Assembly (NCBI RefSeq): GCF_000735605.1
Contig: NZ_JPKG01000006.1
Span: 434,001 to 498,000 of the forward strand
Length of the DNA: 64,000 bases
Direction: 5' to 3'
From: Allobosea sp. LC85
GTDB lineage: Bacteria > Pseudomonadota > Alphaproteobacteria > Rhizobiales > Beijerinckiaceae
Shown: in pieces, positions 33,867 to 42,020 of the stretch
Position numbering within the stretch: position 1 is the first letter of the stretch
How the letters are laid out: each line of letters starts with the position of its first letter
Position numbers and translations under genes: made by a program
The notes under the pieces: generated by a model
Database searches by the model: none
Seen by the model: only the letters and a program-made list of their open reading frames with translations
Told to the model about the DNA's origin: nothing

Positions 33867-34543
33867 CGGCGCACCGCCACCGCGCGCCGGCGCGGAAACA
33901 GGAAACGGCCGGCAAGGTCGAAGCTCAGGCGGAACAGCATCGTGAGGCCGAGATAGAAGCCGGCGAGGATGATGTAGACCTCCATCGAGCGGTAGGTGCG
34001 GCTGTCGATCAGCGCCCCTGCGGAGGACAGTTCCTCCACGGAAATCTGGGAGAGAATCGAGGAGGCAAGCATGGTGAGGACGAACTGGCTCGACAGCGCC
34101 GGCCAGACCCGCTCCAGGGCCGGCAGAAGCACGACGTGGAGCAAGATATCGCGGCGTCTCAGTCCAAGCGCCGCGCCGGCCTCGATCTGCGAGCGATGCG
34201 TCGCCTCGATTCCGGCGCGGATGATCTCTGCCGAATAGGCGCCGAGATTGAGGGTCAGCGCGATCAACCCGGCCTGAATCGCCGTGATCTGGATCCCCAG
34301 GCCGGGAAGCCCGAAGAAGACGAGGAAGAGCTGGACGATGAAGGGCGTGTTGCGCATGCCCTCGACATATCCGGCCGCAAGAGCGCGCAGGATCCGGCTG
34401 CGAGCGCTGCGCGCGACCGCGCACAGGACGCCGATGACCACGCCGAGCACGATTGCGACAGCAGATATCCAGACGGTCTGCAGAAGGCCGCTCAGGAGCG
34501 TGTCGAATTGCGCCCAAACGTCGGAGAAGACGAGGCTTGGCAT
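33863..34543 (-). CDS. ABC transporter permease (His/Glu/Gln type), first
   Basis: 226 residues with about five spans, GMRNTPFIVQLFLVFFGLPGLG and the EAA loop EAGAALGLRRRDILLHVVLLPALERVWPA. It is separated from the substrate-binding protein gene by a 68-bp gap that holds a 10-bp perfect hairpin, and overlaps the second permease gene by 4 bases (ATGA). Confidence 0.93.
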   Translation of the reverse strand: MPSLVFSDVWAQFDTLLSGLLQTVWISAVAIVLGVVIGVLCAVARSARSRILRALAAGYVEGMRNTPFIVQLFLVFFGLPGLGIQITAIQAGLIALTLNLGAYSAEIIRAGIEATHRSQIEAGAALGLRRRDILLHVVLLPALERVWPALSSQFVLTMLASSILSQISVEELSSAGALIDSRTYRSMEVYIILAGFYLGLTMLFRLSFDLAGRFLFPRRRAVAVRR

Positions 34544-34577
34544 AATGCTGACATTTCGATCGCAGGAGAAGACGAGG

Positions 34578-34602
34578 CCGGTGCGCCGCCAGGGCGCACC
34601 GG
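34578..34602. terminator. Perfect hairpin between binding-protein and permease genes
   Basis: CCGGTGCGCC and GGCGCACCGG form a 10-bp stem around a 5-base loop, 10 bases after the stop of the binding-protein gene. Such intercistronic hairpins usually lower expression of the permeases relative to the binding protein by termination or by stabilising the upstream mRNA. Confidence 0.55.
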
Positions 34603-34611
34603 TGCGCTAGC

Positions 34612-35430
34612 TCAGAAGACCGGAAGCTCCGGCAGAGGCGCGTTCAGCCACTTCTTGGAGATTTCGTCGAGCTCTCCAGAGTTCTTCATGAACCAGATCG
34701 TGTTGTTGAGCCACTGATGCAGCTCCATCTGGTCCTTGCGTACCGCCATCGAGTTGGGCTGCAGCGCGAAGGCAAACTTGAGCTCGGCGTTGGCACCCTT
34801 GTTCTGACCCAGAATCTGATTGACCGTGGTGTCCGGAAGAGCTGCGGCATCGACCTGGCGGCTGAACACCGCCTGGGCGCAGATCGCATCGTCATCGAAA
34901 CGCACGATGTTCGTACCCGGCATCGCCATACGCGTCAGGGTGGTGTCCTGCGGGCTGCCGCGCGGAACCGCGACGCGCTTGCCGGCGAGATCAGCGAGGG
35001 ACTTGGCCGCCAGATCGTTCGAGCCCATGATCGACATGCGGAAGGCGCTGTAAGGCATCGGGAAGACGATGGTCTTGGCGCGCTCAGGCGTCGGTCCGAG
35101 CGTCGCGACCAGCAGATCCACGCGCTTGGCCTGCAAGGCAGGAATGCGGGCTGGCGGCGCCAGCGCGGTGATCTCCGCCTTCACGCCCATATATTTGGCA
35201 ATGAGATTGGCGACATCGACATCATAGCCCGATGCTTCGCCGCGCTCATTGACGATGCCGAAGGGCGGCACGCCCGACACGACGCCGATGGCAATGCTGC
35301 CGCGCTTGGTGAATTCTTCTGGCGTCGAGGCGCTGGCTGTCGTCGTGCTTGCAGTGACCGCAGCAGCGGCGGCCGTCCCCAGGGCAAGCGCGCCCAAAGC
35401 GGCGCGGCGTGACGGATTATGCTCGTCCAT
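34612..35430 (-). CDS. Extracellular solute-binding protein of the ABC importer
   Basis: 272 residues from ATG 35428-35430 (GGAG 7-10 bases upstream). A twin-arginine-like signal, SRRAALGALALG, begins the export sequence, followed by an Ala/Thr-rich stretch and a cleavage region near residue 35. The mature part is a family 3 solute-binding protein: RGSIAIGVVSGVPPFGIVNERGEASGYDVDVANLIAKYMG, DLLVATLGPTPERAKTIVFPMPYSAF, GKRVAVPRGSPQD and DEISKKWLNAPLPE. It captures the substrate in the periplasm. It is the first gene of the ten-gene operon, behind predicted operators. Confidence 0.93.
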   Translation of the reverse strand: MDEHNPSRRAALGALALGTAAAAAVTASTTTASASTPEEFTKRGSIAIGVVSGVPPFGIVNERGEASGYDVDVANLIAKYMGVKAEITALAPPARIPALQAKRVDLLVATLGPTPERAKTIVFPMPYSAFRMSIMGSNDLAAKSLADLAGKRVAVPRGSPQDTTLTRMAMPGTNIVRFDDDAICAQAVFSRQVDAAALPDTTVNQILGQNKGANAELKFAFALQPNSMAVRKDQMELHQWLNNTIWFMKNSGELDEISKKWLNAPLPELPVF

Positions 35431-35468
35431 GCACTTTCTCCATGTCGCGTTTCCGTGAGCCGGGCTTC

Positions 35469-35501
35469 TAGAACGTTCCAGCTTCGATCTGGAACGTTCC
35501 A
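35469..35501. promoter_or_regulatory. Two palindromic operators, 21 bp apart, for the LacI regulator
   Basis: TAGAACGTTCCA (35469-35480) and TGGAACGTTCCA (35490-35501) share the palindrome GAACGTTC with a central CG, the hallmark of LacI-family sites. Their centres are 21 bp apart, two helical turns. They lie 39-71 bp upstream of the binding-protein start. On the minus strand a perfect TTGACA (35516-35521) places the -10 region inside the promoter-proximal end of the second palindrome, so binding would block RNA polymerase. Confidence 0.7.
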
Positions 35502-35515
35502 TATGGCAAATTCGC

Positions 35516-35521
35516 TGTCAA
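35516..35521 (-). promoter_or_regulatory. Candidate -35 element of the ABC/catabolic operon
   Basis: TTGACA read on the minus strand, 17-18 bases before a -10 position that coincides with the upstream operator. The -10 itself is poor, as is usual in alphaproteobacteria. Confidence 0.4.
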
Positions 35522-35886
35522 GCCCGTGACCACTTTTAGCCGGCGCACCGCTCTCGCTGGCCAGCGAGAACGGCCGAAAATCGCTTCGGATGCGGAGAGC
35601 CTGGACGCAACTGGGCGTGGCGAGCGATGCAGATGTCTGATTTTGGTGCCCGGCGTCACTACCCCTGCAGCAGCCTCGCCGAAGTGCGTGCCAGCCGGCT
35701 CCTGGTTGGTCGGGCCGATGCTGGACAAGCACTCCAACAACCGATTGCGTGCCCTTGCCGTGCAATTTTCCCGCACAGCGGTGCAATCCTGTGAACAAAC
35801 AAGAATTCGCGCTATACAATCCAAGTGAGAAATCTAACCCTTGAAACGCGGCGTGTTGAGGCAGCCTGCGAGCGGGGGAATATGGC

Positions 35887-36204
35887 ATGGCGTGGCCTGA
35901 CGTCGCTGATCTCCCGTACTGGATTCATCATGTTCTGGTCACGATCGACGACGTAAATCTGCGCCGCAAGCTCGACGCCATGGATGCGTGGCTCAGTCTG
36001 CGCGAAATTCCCTATCGCGTTGTCGCCCTGCCCAGGGACAAGACGACGATACGACTCTGCTTCCTGGAAGAAGAATCTGCCCATGCGTTTCGGGAGTTTG
36101 CCGGAGGGCTGAGCGTGTCGTCCGATGAGATCACGCTCGCACAGGCGGCGGATCCGGCCAATGATGATTTCTATTGCGTGCTTGAGCACCAGTTGGCGGA
36201 TTGA
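35887..36204 (+). CDS. Hypothetical protein
   Basis: 105 residues from ATG 35887, preceded by GGGGGAAT at about 7 bases. The composition is of a soluble alpha/beta protein: WIHHVLVTIDDVNLRRKLDAMDAWLSLREIPYRVVALPRDKTTIRLCFLEEESAHAFREFAGG, alternating strands and helices, resembling a ferredoxin-like fold in its beta-alpha-beta rhythm. No family is recognised. It stands alone between the ABC operon and the ankyrin gene; the 380 bp before it hold only the operon's control region. Confidence 0.6.
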   Translation: MAWPDVADLPYWIHHVLVTIDDVNLRRKLDAMDAWLSLREIPYRVVALPRDKTTIRLCFLEEESAHAFREFAGGLSVSSDEITLAQAADPANDDFYCVLEHQLAD

Positions 36205-36340
36205 AGCCAGCATGGCGCTTGTCCTCCCCGGTCGGGAGCGTTCCAAGGTTCCGTGATCGCGAAGGCCTGAGGTCGACCGCCAAACGTGAGGCCCCTCCGG
36301 ATAACCAGCGCCCGAGAGCTGTCGCGGCGCTCGGATTCGA

Positions 36341-37030
36341 TCAGCGGACCCGCTTGCCTTCAAGCGCGTCGACGATTGCCTGATATCCGCGTGTGCGGGC
36401 ATGCTGCAGCGGCGTAACACCGTCCCGATCGGCGATCCCGGGATTGGCGCCGGCGGCGACCAAAGCCCGCACGGTCGCGACATGCCTTGGGCCGCCATTG
36501 CCGAGCACCACCGCCTCCATCAGCGCCGTCCAGCCAAGATTGTTGACGTGATCGAGGGGCGCCCTCGCCTTGATCAGCTCTTTCACGATGCCTTCATGCC
36601 CAAGATGGGCGGCGGCGATCAGCGCAGTGCCGTCATAGCGGCTGGTGACAAGCGTCGCAGCCGCTCCAGCAGCAAGCAGAGCCTTCAAGGTCGGTACGTC
36701 GTCACTGACTGCGACGATGGTTACGGCGTCATAACGCTGCTGATCGAGGAGCGCAGGGTTCGCTCCCGCTGCGATCAGAACACGGGCCGCACCCCCCTGC
36801 CCGCGAAAGGCCGAGACATGAAGCGGCGTGCGGCCGTTGCCGTCCCGGGCGTTCAGATCAGCGCCAGCCGCTGCGAGGCGGCCGATCTGGTTGACATCGC
36901 CGGACGCGGCGGCGGCGTGGAGGCCCTGGTAGGCAGACAACTCCGCGTTGGTCGGCGGCGTCTGCGCCCGCACTTGGCCGGACAGGATGCCGCCAGCGAG
37001 GATCACGGCGGCGAACAGCGTTCTCGACAT
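36341..37030 (-). CDS. Exported ankyrin-repeat protein
   Basis: 229 residues from ATG 37028-37030. A signal peptide (RTLFAAVILAGGILSGQVRA, cleaved near residue 22) is followed by about five ankyrin repeats of ~33 residues, e.g. GLHAAAASGDVNQIGRLAAAGADLNARDGNGRTPLHVSAFRG and DGTALIAAAHLGHEGIVKELIKARAPLDHVNNLGWTALMEAV. The repeats form a protein-binding surface in the periplasm. Small secreted ankyrin proteins often accompany catalase or haem-related genes in proteobacteria; here the upstream neighbour is a HbpS/GlcG-like protein. The partner is unknown. Confidence 0.88.
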   Translation of the reverse strand: MSRTLFAAVILAGGILSGQVRAQTPPTNAELSAYQGLHAAAASGDVNQIGRLAAAGADLNARDGNGRTPLHVSAFRGQGGAARVLIAAGANPALLDQQRYDAVTIVAVSDDVPTLKALLAAGAAATLVTSRYDGTALIAAAHLGHEGIVKELIKARAPLDHVNNLGWTALMEAVVLGNGGPRHVATVRALVAAGANPGIADRDGVTPLQHARTRGYQAIVDALEGKRVR

Positions 37031-37091
37031 CGACCCACTCCAGCAATCCCAAGGGCGGCCGAACCGTCGGCCGCCTTCATTCACGCGCCTG

Positions 37092-37128
37092 GATCATCGG
37101 GCCGGATATCGTATCCGGCCCGATGATC
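37092..37128. repeat. 17-bp perfect hairpin
   Basis: GATCATCGGGCCGGATA and its exact complement flank the 3-base loop TCG, 62 bases upstream of the ankyrin gene start. It may end transcription from either side, or be a relative of the neighbouring palindromic repeats, with which it shares ATCGGGCC. Confidence 0.6.
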
Positions 37129-37143
37129 TAACCTTTTGTGTTT

Positions 37144-37300
37144 GCATCGGCTTTGCCCCGAAAACCGCAATCCACTTTTCGGGCCGATGGCCTAGCCTTC
37201 GCATCGGCTGCCCCGAAAACCGCAATCCACTTTTCGGGCCGATGGCCTAGCCTTCGCATCGGCTGTCCCGAAAACCGCAATCCACTTTTCGGGCCGATGC
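37144..37300. repeat. Three tandem copies of a palindromic 55-57-bp repeat
   Basis: Units start at 37144, 37201 and 37256, each GCATCGGCT-x-CCCGAAAACCGCAATCCACTTTTCGGG and ending in CCGATG; they are nearly identical. Within each unit CCCGAAAA pairs with TTTTCGGG and GCATCGG with CCGATG(C), giving a nested stem-loop. Similar intergenic palindromes are dispersed in Rhizobiales genomes. They fill the gap between the ankyrin and the GlcG/HbpS-like genes. Confidence 0.9.
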
Positions 37301-37312
37301 TTTAAGACCGTC

Positions 37313-37801
37313 TCAGCGCAGCTTCGCCTTCACCTTCTCGATGCCGGCATTGGCGCATTCCTCGTCAAGATGCCCGCCCGGGGCTCCCCCGACTCCGACC
37401 GCACCGACGACCTCATCGCCAACCTTGACCGGCACGCCGCCGCCGAGCAGCAGGAAGCCTTCGATCGATCCGAGATGGCGGGCAGCCGGGTTCTTCTCGG
37501 CGCCTTCGGCGATCGCCGAGGTGGCGTTGCGGGCAGAGGCGGAGGTGAAGGCCTTGGCGCGGCTGGCCTCAACGGTATGCGGTCCGGCCCGATCGGCGCG
37601 AAGCATGGCGCGCACGAGCCCGGCGCGATCGACGACTGTTGCCGTCACATTGAAATTCTTGGCCGCGCACGCCTCGACAGTGGCCTGGGCGAGTTCCTGG
37701 GCGATGGCCAGCGGCATGTTCCGCTCCTGGAGAACCTGAGCCCCGGCGGCGACGGGGGCAAGCGCAAGGGCTGAGGCGGCGGCAAGGCGGATCAAGGACA
37801 T
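37313..37801 (-). CDS. Exported haem-binding/GlcG-HbpS family protein
   Basis: 162 residues with signal peptide LIRLAAASALALAPVAAGA (cleaved near residue 21). The mature domain is the compact GlcG/HbpS fold: MPLAIAQELAQATVEACAAKNFNVTATVVDRAGLVRAMLRADRAG, AFTSASARNATSA, GSIEGFLLLGGGVPVKVGDEVVGAVGVGGAPGGHLDEECANAGIEKV. HbpS of Streptomyces binds haem outside the cell and signals to the SenS/SenR two-component system; GlcG relatives have other roles. A two-component pair lies directly upstream on the same strand (37937-40086), which makes a similar link worth considering. Confidence 0.9.
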   Translation of the reverse strand: MSLIRLAAASALALAPVAAGAQVLQERNMPLAIAQELAQATVEACAAKNFNVTATVVDRAGLVRAMLRADRAGPHTVEASRAKAFTSASARNATSAIAEGAEKNPAARHLGSIEGFLLLGGGVPVKVGDEVVGAVGVGGAPGGHLDEECANAGIEKVKAKLR

Positions 37802-37936
37802 GACTTCTCCGGTGCTGAGCGTTATCGAACCCTGTGCTCGACGGAAGAAGGTTAGCCCAAGGCCGCGGCAAAGATTATCGGTGCGGTGCCGGAGCCATCT
37901 CCGTAATCATACGGAGGCGGTCCGAGGGCCAGGCCC

Positions 37937-38536
37937 TTAAAGCGCGGCCCGGACCATGGCGGCCACCGAAGTTGCGCCGAGCTTTTCGCCGATATTGGCA
38001 CGATGGGTCTCGACTGTGCGCGGCGAGAGGTCGAGCGTGCGTGCGATCTCCTTGGTCGAGCGGCCCTGCGCGACCAGATCGAGGATCTCGCGCTCGCGCG
38101 GGGTCAAGCGGGCGAGCAGCGCGGCCCGCTCGGTTCGCTCTGCCTGATCTCGTCCGAGGTCGTCGAACTGCGCGAAACCTGCCTCGATCGCCTCGAGCAG
38201 AACCTGCTCGTCGACCGGCTTGGTCAGAAAATCGACGGCTCCTGCCTTGAATGCCCGCCGGCAGGCGCTGACATCGCCGTGGCCGGTGATCACAACCGTC
38301 GGCATGCACCCTGCCTCAGTGGCCATCCGCTCGAGCAGCTGCAGGCCCGACACTCCCGGCATGCGGATATCGACGACCAGGCATCCATCCTGCCGCGGAT
38401 CCAGACGATCAAGAAAAGCCTGCGCGCTCGAAAACGGCTTCGCTGCGAACCCCATGGTCTTCAACAGCAGGGTCAGCGCGTCCCTCACATCGCTATCGTC
38501 ATCGACCAGATAGACCGTGCGTGCCGCCGTCTTCAT
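37937..38536 (-). CDS. FixJ-family response regulator
   Basis: 199 residues from ATG 38534-38536, overlapping the kinase stop by 4 bases. Receiver domain with VDDDSDVRDALTLLL, phospho-acceptor Asp56 in CLVVDIRMPGVSG, the FixJ-type VITGHGDVSACRRAFKAGAVDFLTKPVDEQ, then a LuxR-type HTH (LTPREREILDLVAQGRSTKEIARTLDLSPRTVETHRANIGEKLG). It should activate transcription once phosphorylated by the kinase encoded upstream. Target genes are unknown. Confidence 0.95.
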   Translation of the reverse strand: MKTAARTVYLVDDDSDVRDALTLLLKTMGFAAKPFSSAQAFLDRLDPRQDGCLVVDIRMPGVSGLQLLERMATEAGCMPTVVITGHGDVSACRRAFKAGAVDFLTKPVDEQVLLEAIEAGFAQFDDLGRDQAERTERAALLARLTPREREILDLVAQGRSTKEIARTLDLSPRTVETHRANIGEKLGATSVAAMVRAAL

Positions 38537-40086
38537 TCTGCAGCAACCTTGCGTTCCGCGATCAAGGCGGGGAGACGGATCGTGAAGACGGCCCCGCTCG
38601 CCGCTCCGTTGCGGACTTCGATGCGTCCGGCCGCGCTTTCGACCAAACGCTCGCATAATGGCAGGCCAAGGCCCATGCCACCGCTCTTGGTGGTAAAGAA
38701 CGGTTCGAAGAGGCGCGCCATATCCGCGTCCGCGATGCCGCTCCCCTGATCCGCGACCGAAATCTCGGCCTCCCCTGCAACCTCCCGGACTGTGATCGTG
38801 ATCACGCGCCGCTCCTCCGGCACGGCATTGAGCGCCTCGGAGGCGTTTCGAACGAGATTATGCACGACCTGTTCGATCGAAACGCGATCCACAACCGCCC
38901 ACGGCGGGATGGGGCTTAGTTGCAGCTGCAGAGTGATCGCGCGCTCCTGCAGGTCGCGCTGGACCAGCTCGACGACATTGCGGGTAATCTGGTTGAGATC
39001 GGCAGGCTGCCGGAACGGGTCGCGTCGTGAGACATAAGCCCTCAGCCGCTCCAGTATCTCGCCTGCCCTCCGCGCATGACGGACATTGGCTTCAAGCACG
39101 CTCACGAGTTCGTCGGGGGCCTTCCCTCCCGACCGGGCCAAGCGAAGGCCCGCCTGGCTCTGACTGAGGATTGCCGTCAGGGGCTGGGTTATCTCATGGG
39201 CGATGCCGGACGCCATTTCACCGACTGTATTGACCCGCATCGCATGGGCCAGCCGGGCCTCGTGCTGGTGCAGGCGCATGGCCTCTCTCGCCCCCGCCGT
39301 CCTTCGTCTCTCGCGCAGGATCACCAGCAGCAGGAAGACCCCGAGTCCCGTCGCGGCCAGAGCGACGAAAGCGGTGCGCCGCGGGAGGAGGTCCGCCAGA
39401 ACCGGCTGCCCGGATAAATGCAGGACGAGCGGCTGTGACCGACTGCCGAGAGCCCTTTCGTAGGAGAGACGGGGGATCACTCCCTGTTCAGGAAGGGCTG
39501 CCCCGGTCTGCACGAGGATTGTTCCGGCGGCATCCCGAAGCACCAGAGCGATCTCGTGGGGCAGGCCGCCCTCGGGTTCGACCAGGAGCTTGCCGTCGAT
39601 CACCAGGACGAGCGCACGGGTTTCGGAAGCACTGTCTGGAAGGCGCTTGACCAGCGCATAGAATGGCGCCCCCGTCCGGCTGGCAACCGTTCCCGCCTGG
39701 CCCGGCACGAGTTCGCGGAGCTTCTCCGCAAGCGCCGCCATGTCGAAATCCCGGAGATCAGATGGCGAGCTTCCGGAATCCATCTCGGATGCCCGTGCGA
39801 AGCCGATCAGGGCAACAGCAGCGATACGCGGGTAGAAGCGCTGCATGGCCTCCACAACAGCCTGGAAGGTTGCGGATGATGCGTCCGAGCTTGCGAGGAC
39901 AGCCGCGAGGCTGGTGAGATGGGCGTCGTGCTGATCGACACGCTGGGACAACACGCGATGCAGTGTGCCGCCGTCGCGCTCCACCCCATCCCGCACCCGG
40001 GCGAATTCGGCAGCCGCCGCCAGGGCAAGGGCGACGAGCGCCAGCGGCAACCACAATCCGACAAAGGCAAGGAAACGTTGCTTCAC
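38533..40086 (-). CDS. Membrane sensor histidine kinase (DctB/FixL-like)
   Basis: 517 residues. Two membrane spans (about 8-27 and 238-258) enclose a ~210-residue periplasmic sensor with no recognised sub-domain. The cytoplasmic part has the phosphorylated His in GEMASGIAHEITQPLTAILSQSQAGL, N-box HNLVRNASEALNAV, G1 VADQGSGIADADM, F-box LFEPFFTTK and G2 GGMGLGLPLCERLVE. The motif set is intact. It is the cognate partner of the overlapping FixJ-type regulator, and the GlcG/HbpS-like exported protein gene follows. Confidence 0.94.
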   Translation of the reverse strand: MKQRFLAFVGLWLPLALVALALAAAAEFARVRDGVERDGGTLHRVLSQRVDQHDAHLTSLAAVLASSDASSATFQAVVEAMQRFYPRIAAVALIGFARASEMDSGSSPSDLRDFDMAALAEKLRELVPGQAGTVASRTGAPFYALVKRLPDSASETRALVLVIDGKLLVEPEGGLPHEIALVLRDAAGTILVQTGAALPEQGVIPRLSYERALGSRSQPLVLHLSGQPVLADLLPRRTAFVALAATGLGVFLLLVILRERRRTAGAREAMRLHQHEARLAHAMRVNTVGEMASGIAHEITQPLTAILSQSQAGLRLARSGGKAPDELVSVLEANVRHARRAGEILERLRAYVSRRDPFRQPADLNQITRNVVELVQRDLQERAITLQLQLSPIPPWAVVDRVSIEQVVHNLVRNASEALNAVPEERRVITITVREVAGEAEISVADQGSGIADADMARLFEPFFTTKSGGMGLGLPLCERLVESAAGRIEVRNGAASGAVFTIRLPALIAERKVAAE

Positions 40087-40226
40087 GAGGGGCGCCTAAT
40101 TTGGGTCAACCTATCGCGCAAGCCCTCTGCCGTCACCGTCGCGCTCGCTGCGGGCACCGCCCCCTACCCGATACGACCGGCTTATCCAACGCCCCGTTTC
40201 CGGCATCAGGCGAGATGCCGGACCAG

Positions 40227-40250
40227 CGCGAGGCTGCTTGCAGCCTCGCG
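40227..40250. terminator. Hairpin downstream of the repeat-rich exported protein gene
   Basis: CGCGAGGCT pairs with AGCCTCGCG around a 6-base loop, 13 bases past the stop codon at 40263. No T run follows, so only weak support for termination. Confidence 0.35.
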
Positions 40251-40262
40251 CATGGGTCGGTT

Positions 40263-41228
40263 TCAGAGACGACCGTTCCGGTGATCCACTCTGCGGCCAC
40301 CCCGGATATGACCCGACGGGTCATCCATGCCGCGTGCGCGACGCACGTCGCCGATCGGATCATCCGCCCCGCGCCCACGCCGAGCCTGATCGACTGCATC
40401 GTTTGGCTGGCCAGCTTGCGCACGCGCCTGGTCGCGTGCAGCGTCGGCCTGCGCGCGGGCCTGGTCACGAATTGCATCAGCTAGCGCGCGGGCCTGATCG
40501 CGAACTGCATCAGCTTGGGCGCGTGCCTGATCGCGGGCTGCATCTGCCTCGCGCTTTGGCACGCCCTGAGCGCGTGCCAGGTCACGAGCAGCATCCGCCT
40601 GCGCGCGGGCTTGGTCGCGAATCGCATCCGCCTGCGCGCGGGCCTGATCGCGGACAGCGTTCGCCTGGGCGCGCGCCTGGTCGCGAACGGCATCCGCCTG
40701 CGCGCGAGCCGGATCACGGGGTTCATTCGCCTGGCGATCGCGCCTGACATCACCGACCGCATCGTCGGCGCCACGCCCATGCCGAGCATGGCCGACACCA
40801 TCATCGCCGCTGCGGCCACGGCCATCGGCAGCGCTGCTGCCGGCGCTCGACGAACTGCCAGGACCGCCGCCGCTGTCGCCGCCGTGGCCACTGCCACCGC
40901 TACCGCCGCTGGAGCCGGAGCCGGAACCGCTTCCACCGCCGCCCCCGCCGCCACTTCCGCCTCCGCCGGAGCCACCGCTGCCCCCGCCGGAACCTCCGCC
41001 TCCAGAGCCACCGCCCCCGCCGCCGTCGCGCGCCAGGATGATGCGGGCTGCGTCGTCATTCGATGGCGCACCCTTGGTGTAATTGTCAGTTGCATCTTGA
41101 GGGAACGCAGCGTCGAGAGCATTCTGGGCCGGGAGCGAGCTGTCGTCACGGATGGCGGCGCTGACGCCCTGCGAGCCGGTGGCCGCCACCAGCATGGTGG
41201 TTGCCAGCATAAGTGATCGCAATGTCAT
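40263..41228 (-). CDS. Exported Gly/Ser-rich protein with 11-residue repeats
   Basis: 321 residues. N-terminal signal peptide (LMLATTMLVAATGSQGVSA), a short acidic segment, about 70 residues of almost pure Gly/Ser, then a charged linker, then eight copies of an 11-residue repeat of the form RDQARAQADA(V/I/A), the set being interrupted once by VPKREADAA, and a basic C-terminus rich in Gly, Arg and Asp. An 11-residue period is the hendecad of right-handed coiled coils and of LEA/apolipoprotein-like amphipathic helices. No enzyme domain. It is divergent from another exported Gly/Ser-rich gene at 41370 across 141 bp. Possibly a stress or surface protein; that is inference. Confidence 0.75.
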   Translation of the reverse strand: MTLRSLMLATTMLVAATGSQGVSAAIRDDSSLPAQNALDAAFPQDATDNYTKGAPSNDDAARIILARDGGGGGGSGGGGSGGGSGGSGGGGSGGGGGGGSGSGSGSSGGSGGSGHGGDSGGGPGSSSSAGSSAADGRGRSGDDGVGHARHGRGADDAVGDVRRDRQANEPRDPARAQADAVRDQARAQANAVRDQARAQADAIRDQARAQADAARDLARAQGVPKREADAARDQARAQADAVRDQARALADAIRDQARAQADAARDQARAQAGQPNDAVDQARRGRGADDPIGDVRRARGMDDPSGHIRGGRRVDHRNGRL

Positions 41229-41369
41229 GATCGTATCTCCTTGCCATAGCCACCGCCGATCATTCTCTCATTGGTGACGAAGAGGAGTCTGCGCGCCCTC
41301 GAGCCTCGCCAGCCTGACACGGCATGTCAGGAAACTGTCAGCTTCGGTGGCGTAGCTTCGGAAATTACC

Positions 41370-42020
41370 ATGCGACAGTCACGCACCATCGCGCTCCGGC
41401 GTGCGCTCCCGGCCCTTGTGGTCGCGTTTGCGCTCGTCACGACGAGCCTTGCCTCGGTTGCGCCCGTCCTTGCCAATGAGGGCGGCGGGGGAGGCGGCGG
41501 CGGCTCCGGTAGCGGAGGCTCCGGTGGCGGAGGTGGAAGTGGAGGCGACGGCGGAGGGTCATCGGGCGGGAGCGGCGGCGGGTCGTCGGGCGGAAGCGGC
41601 TCCAGTGGTGGCTCCGGCTCCAGTGGTGGCTCAGGATCCAGCGGCGGTTCCGGCGGGGGAGGGGGGGCCGGGGACAGTGGTAGCAATTCCGGCAGTGGCA
41701 GTGGATCCGCGGGGAATCAGAGCTCCGGAGACAATCAGCGCGGTCGGTCGGGCCGCAGTGGTAGCAGCGGTCATCAATGGGGCAACACGAGCGCCGATTT
41801 CGCACGTCAGGCCACCCAGGGGGGGCAGGTCGTTTCACTCGGCGCCGTGCTGTCGGTCGTGCGCGCGGCCGTTCCCGGTGATGTGCTCGAGGTCGACCTG
41901 CGCCTCGCCCCCACGGGCGAATGGCGCTATGAATTATTGGTTCTCGACGGCACAGGCCGCTACCGCGAAGTCGTAGTCGATGCCCGGCGCAACCGGATCC
42001 TCCAAACGCGGAGGCGATGA
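41370..42020 (+). CDS. Exported Gly/Ser-rich protein with C-terminal PepSY-like domain
   Basis: 216 residues from ATG 41370. A signal peptide (ALPALVVAFALVTTSLASVAPVLA) leads into about 80 residues of Gly/Ser repeats (units like SGGSGSS), then a linker and a ~65-residue domain GQVVSLGAVLSVVRAAVPGDVLEVDLRLAPTGEWRYELLVLDGTGRYREVVVDARRNRI. The latter is a typical PepSY-like module, with its paired strands and final 'V-x-V-D-A-R-x-x-x-I' motif, found in periplasmic proteins near two-component systems. Its stop overlaps the response regulator start (ATGA), so it is made with that system and may modulate its sensor. Confidence 0.8.
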   Translation: MRQSRTIALRRALPALVVAFALVTTSLASVAPVLANEGGGGGGGGSGSGGSGGGGGSGGDGGGSSGGSGGGSSGGSGSSGGSGSSGGSGSSGGSGGGGGAGDSGSNSGSGSGSAGNQSSGDNQRGRSGRSGSSGHQWGNTSADFARQATQGGQVVSLGAVLSVVRAAVPGDVLEVDLRLAPTGEWRYELLVLDGTGRYREVVVDARRNRILQTRRR

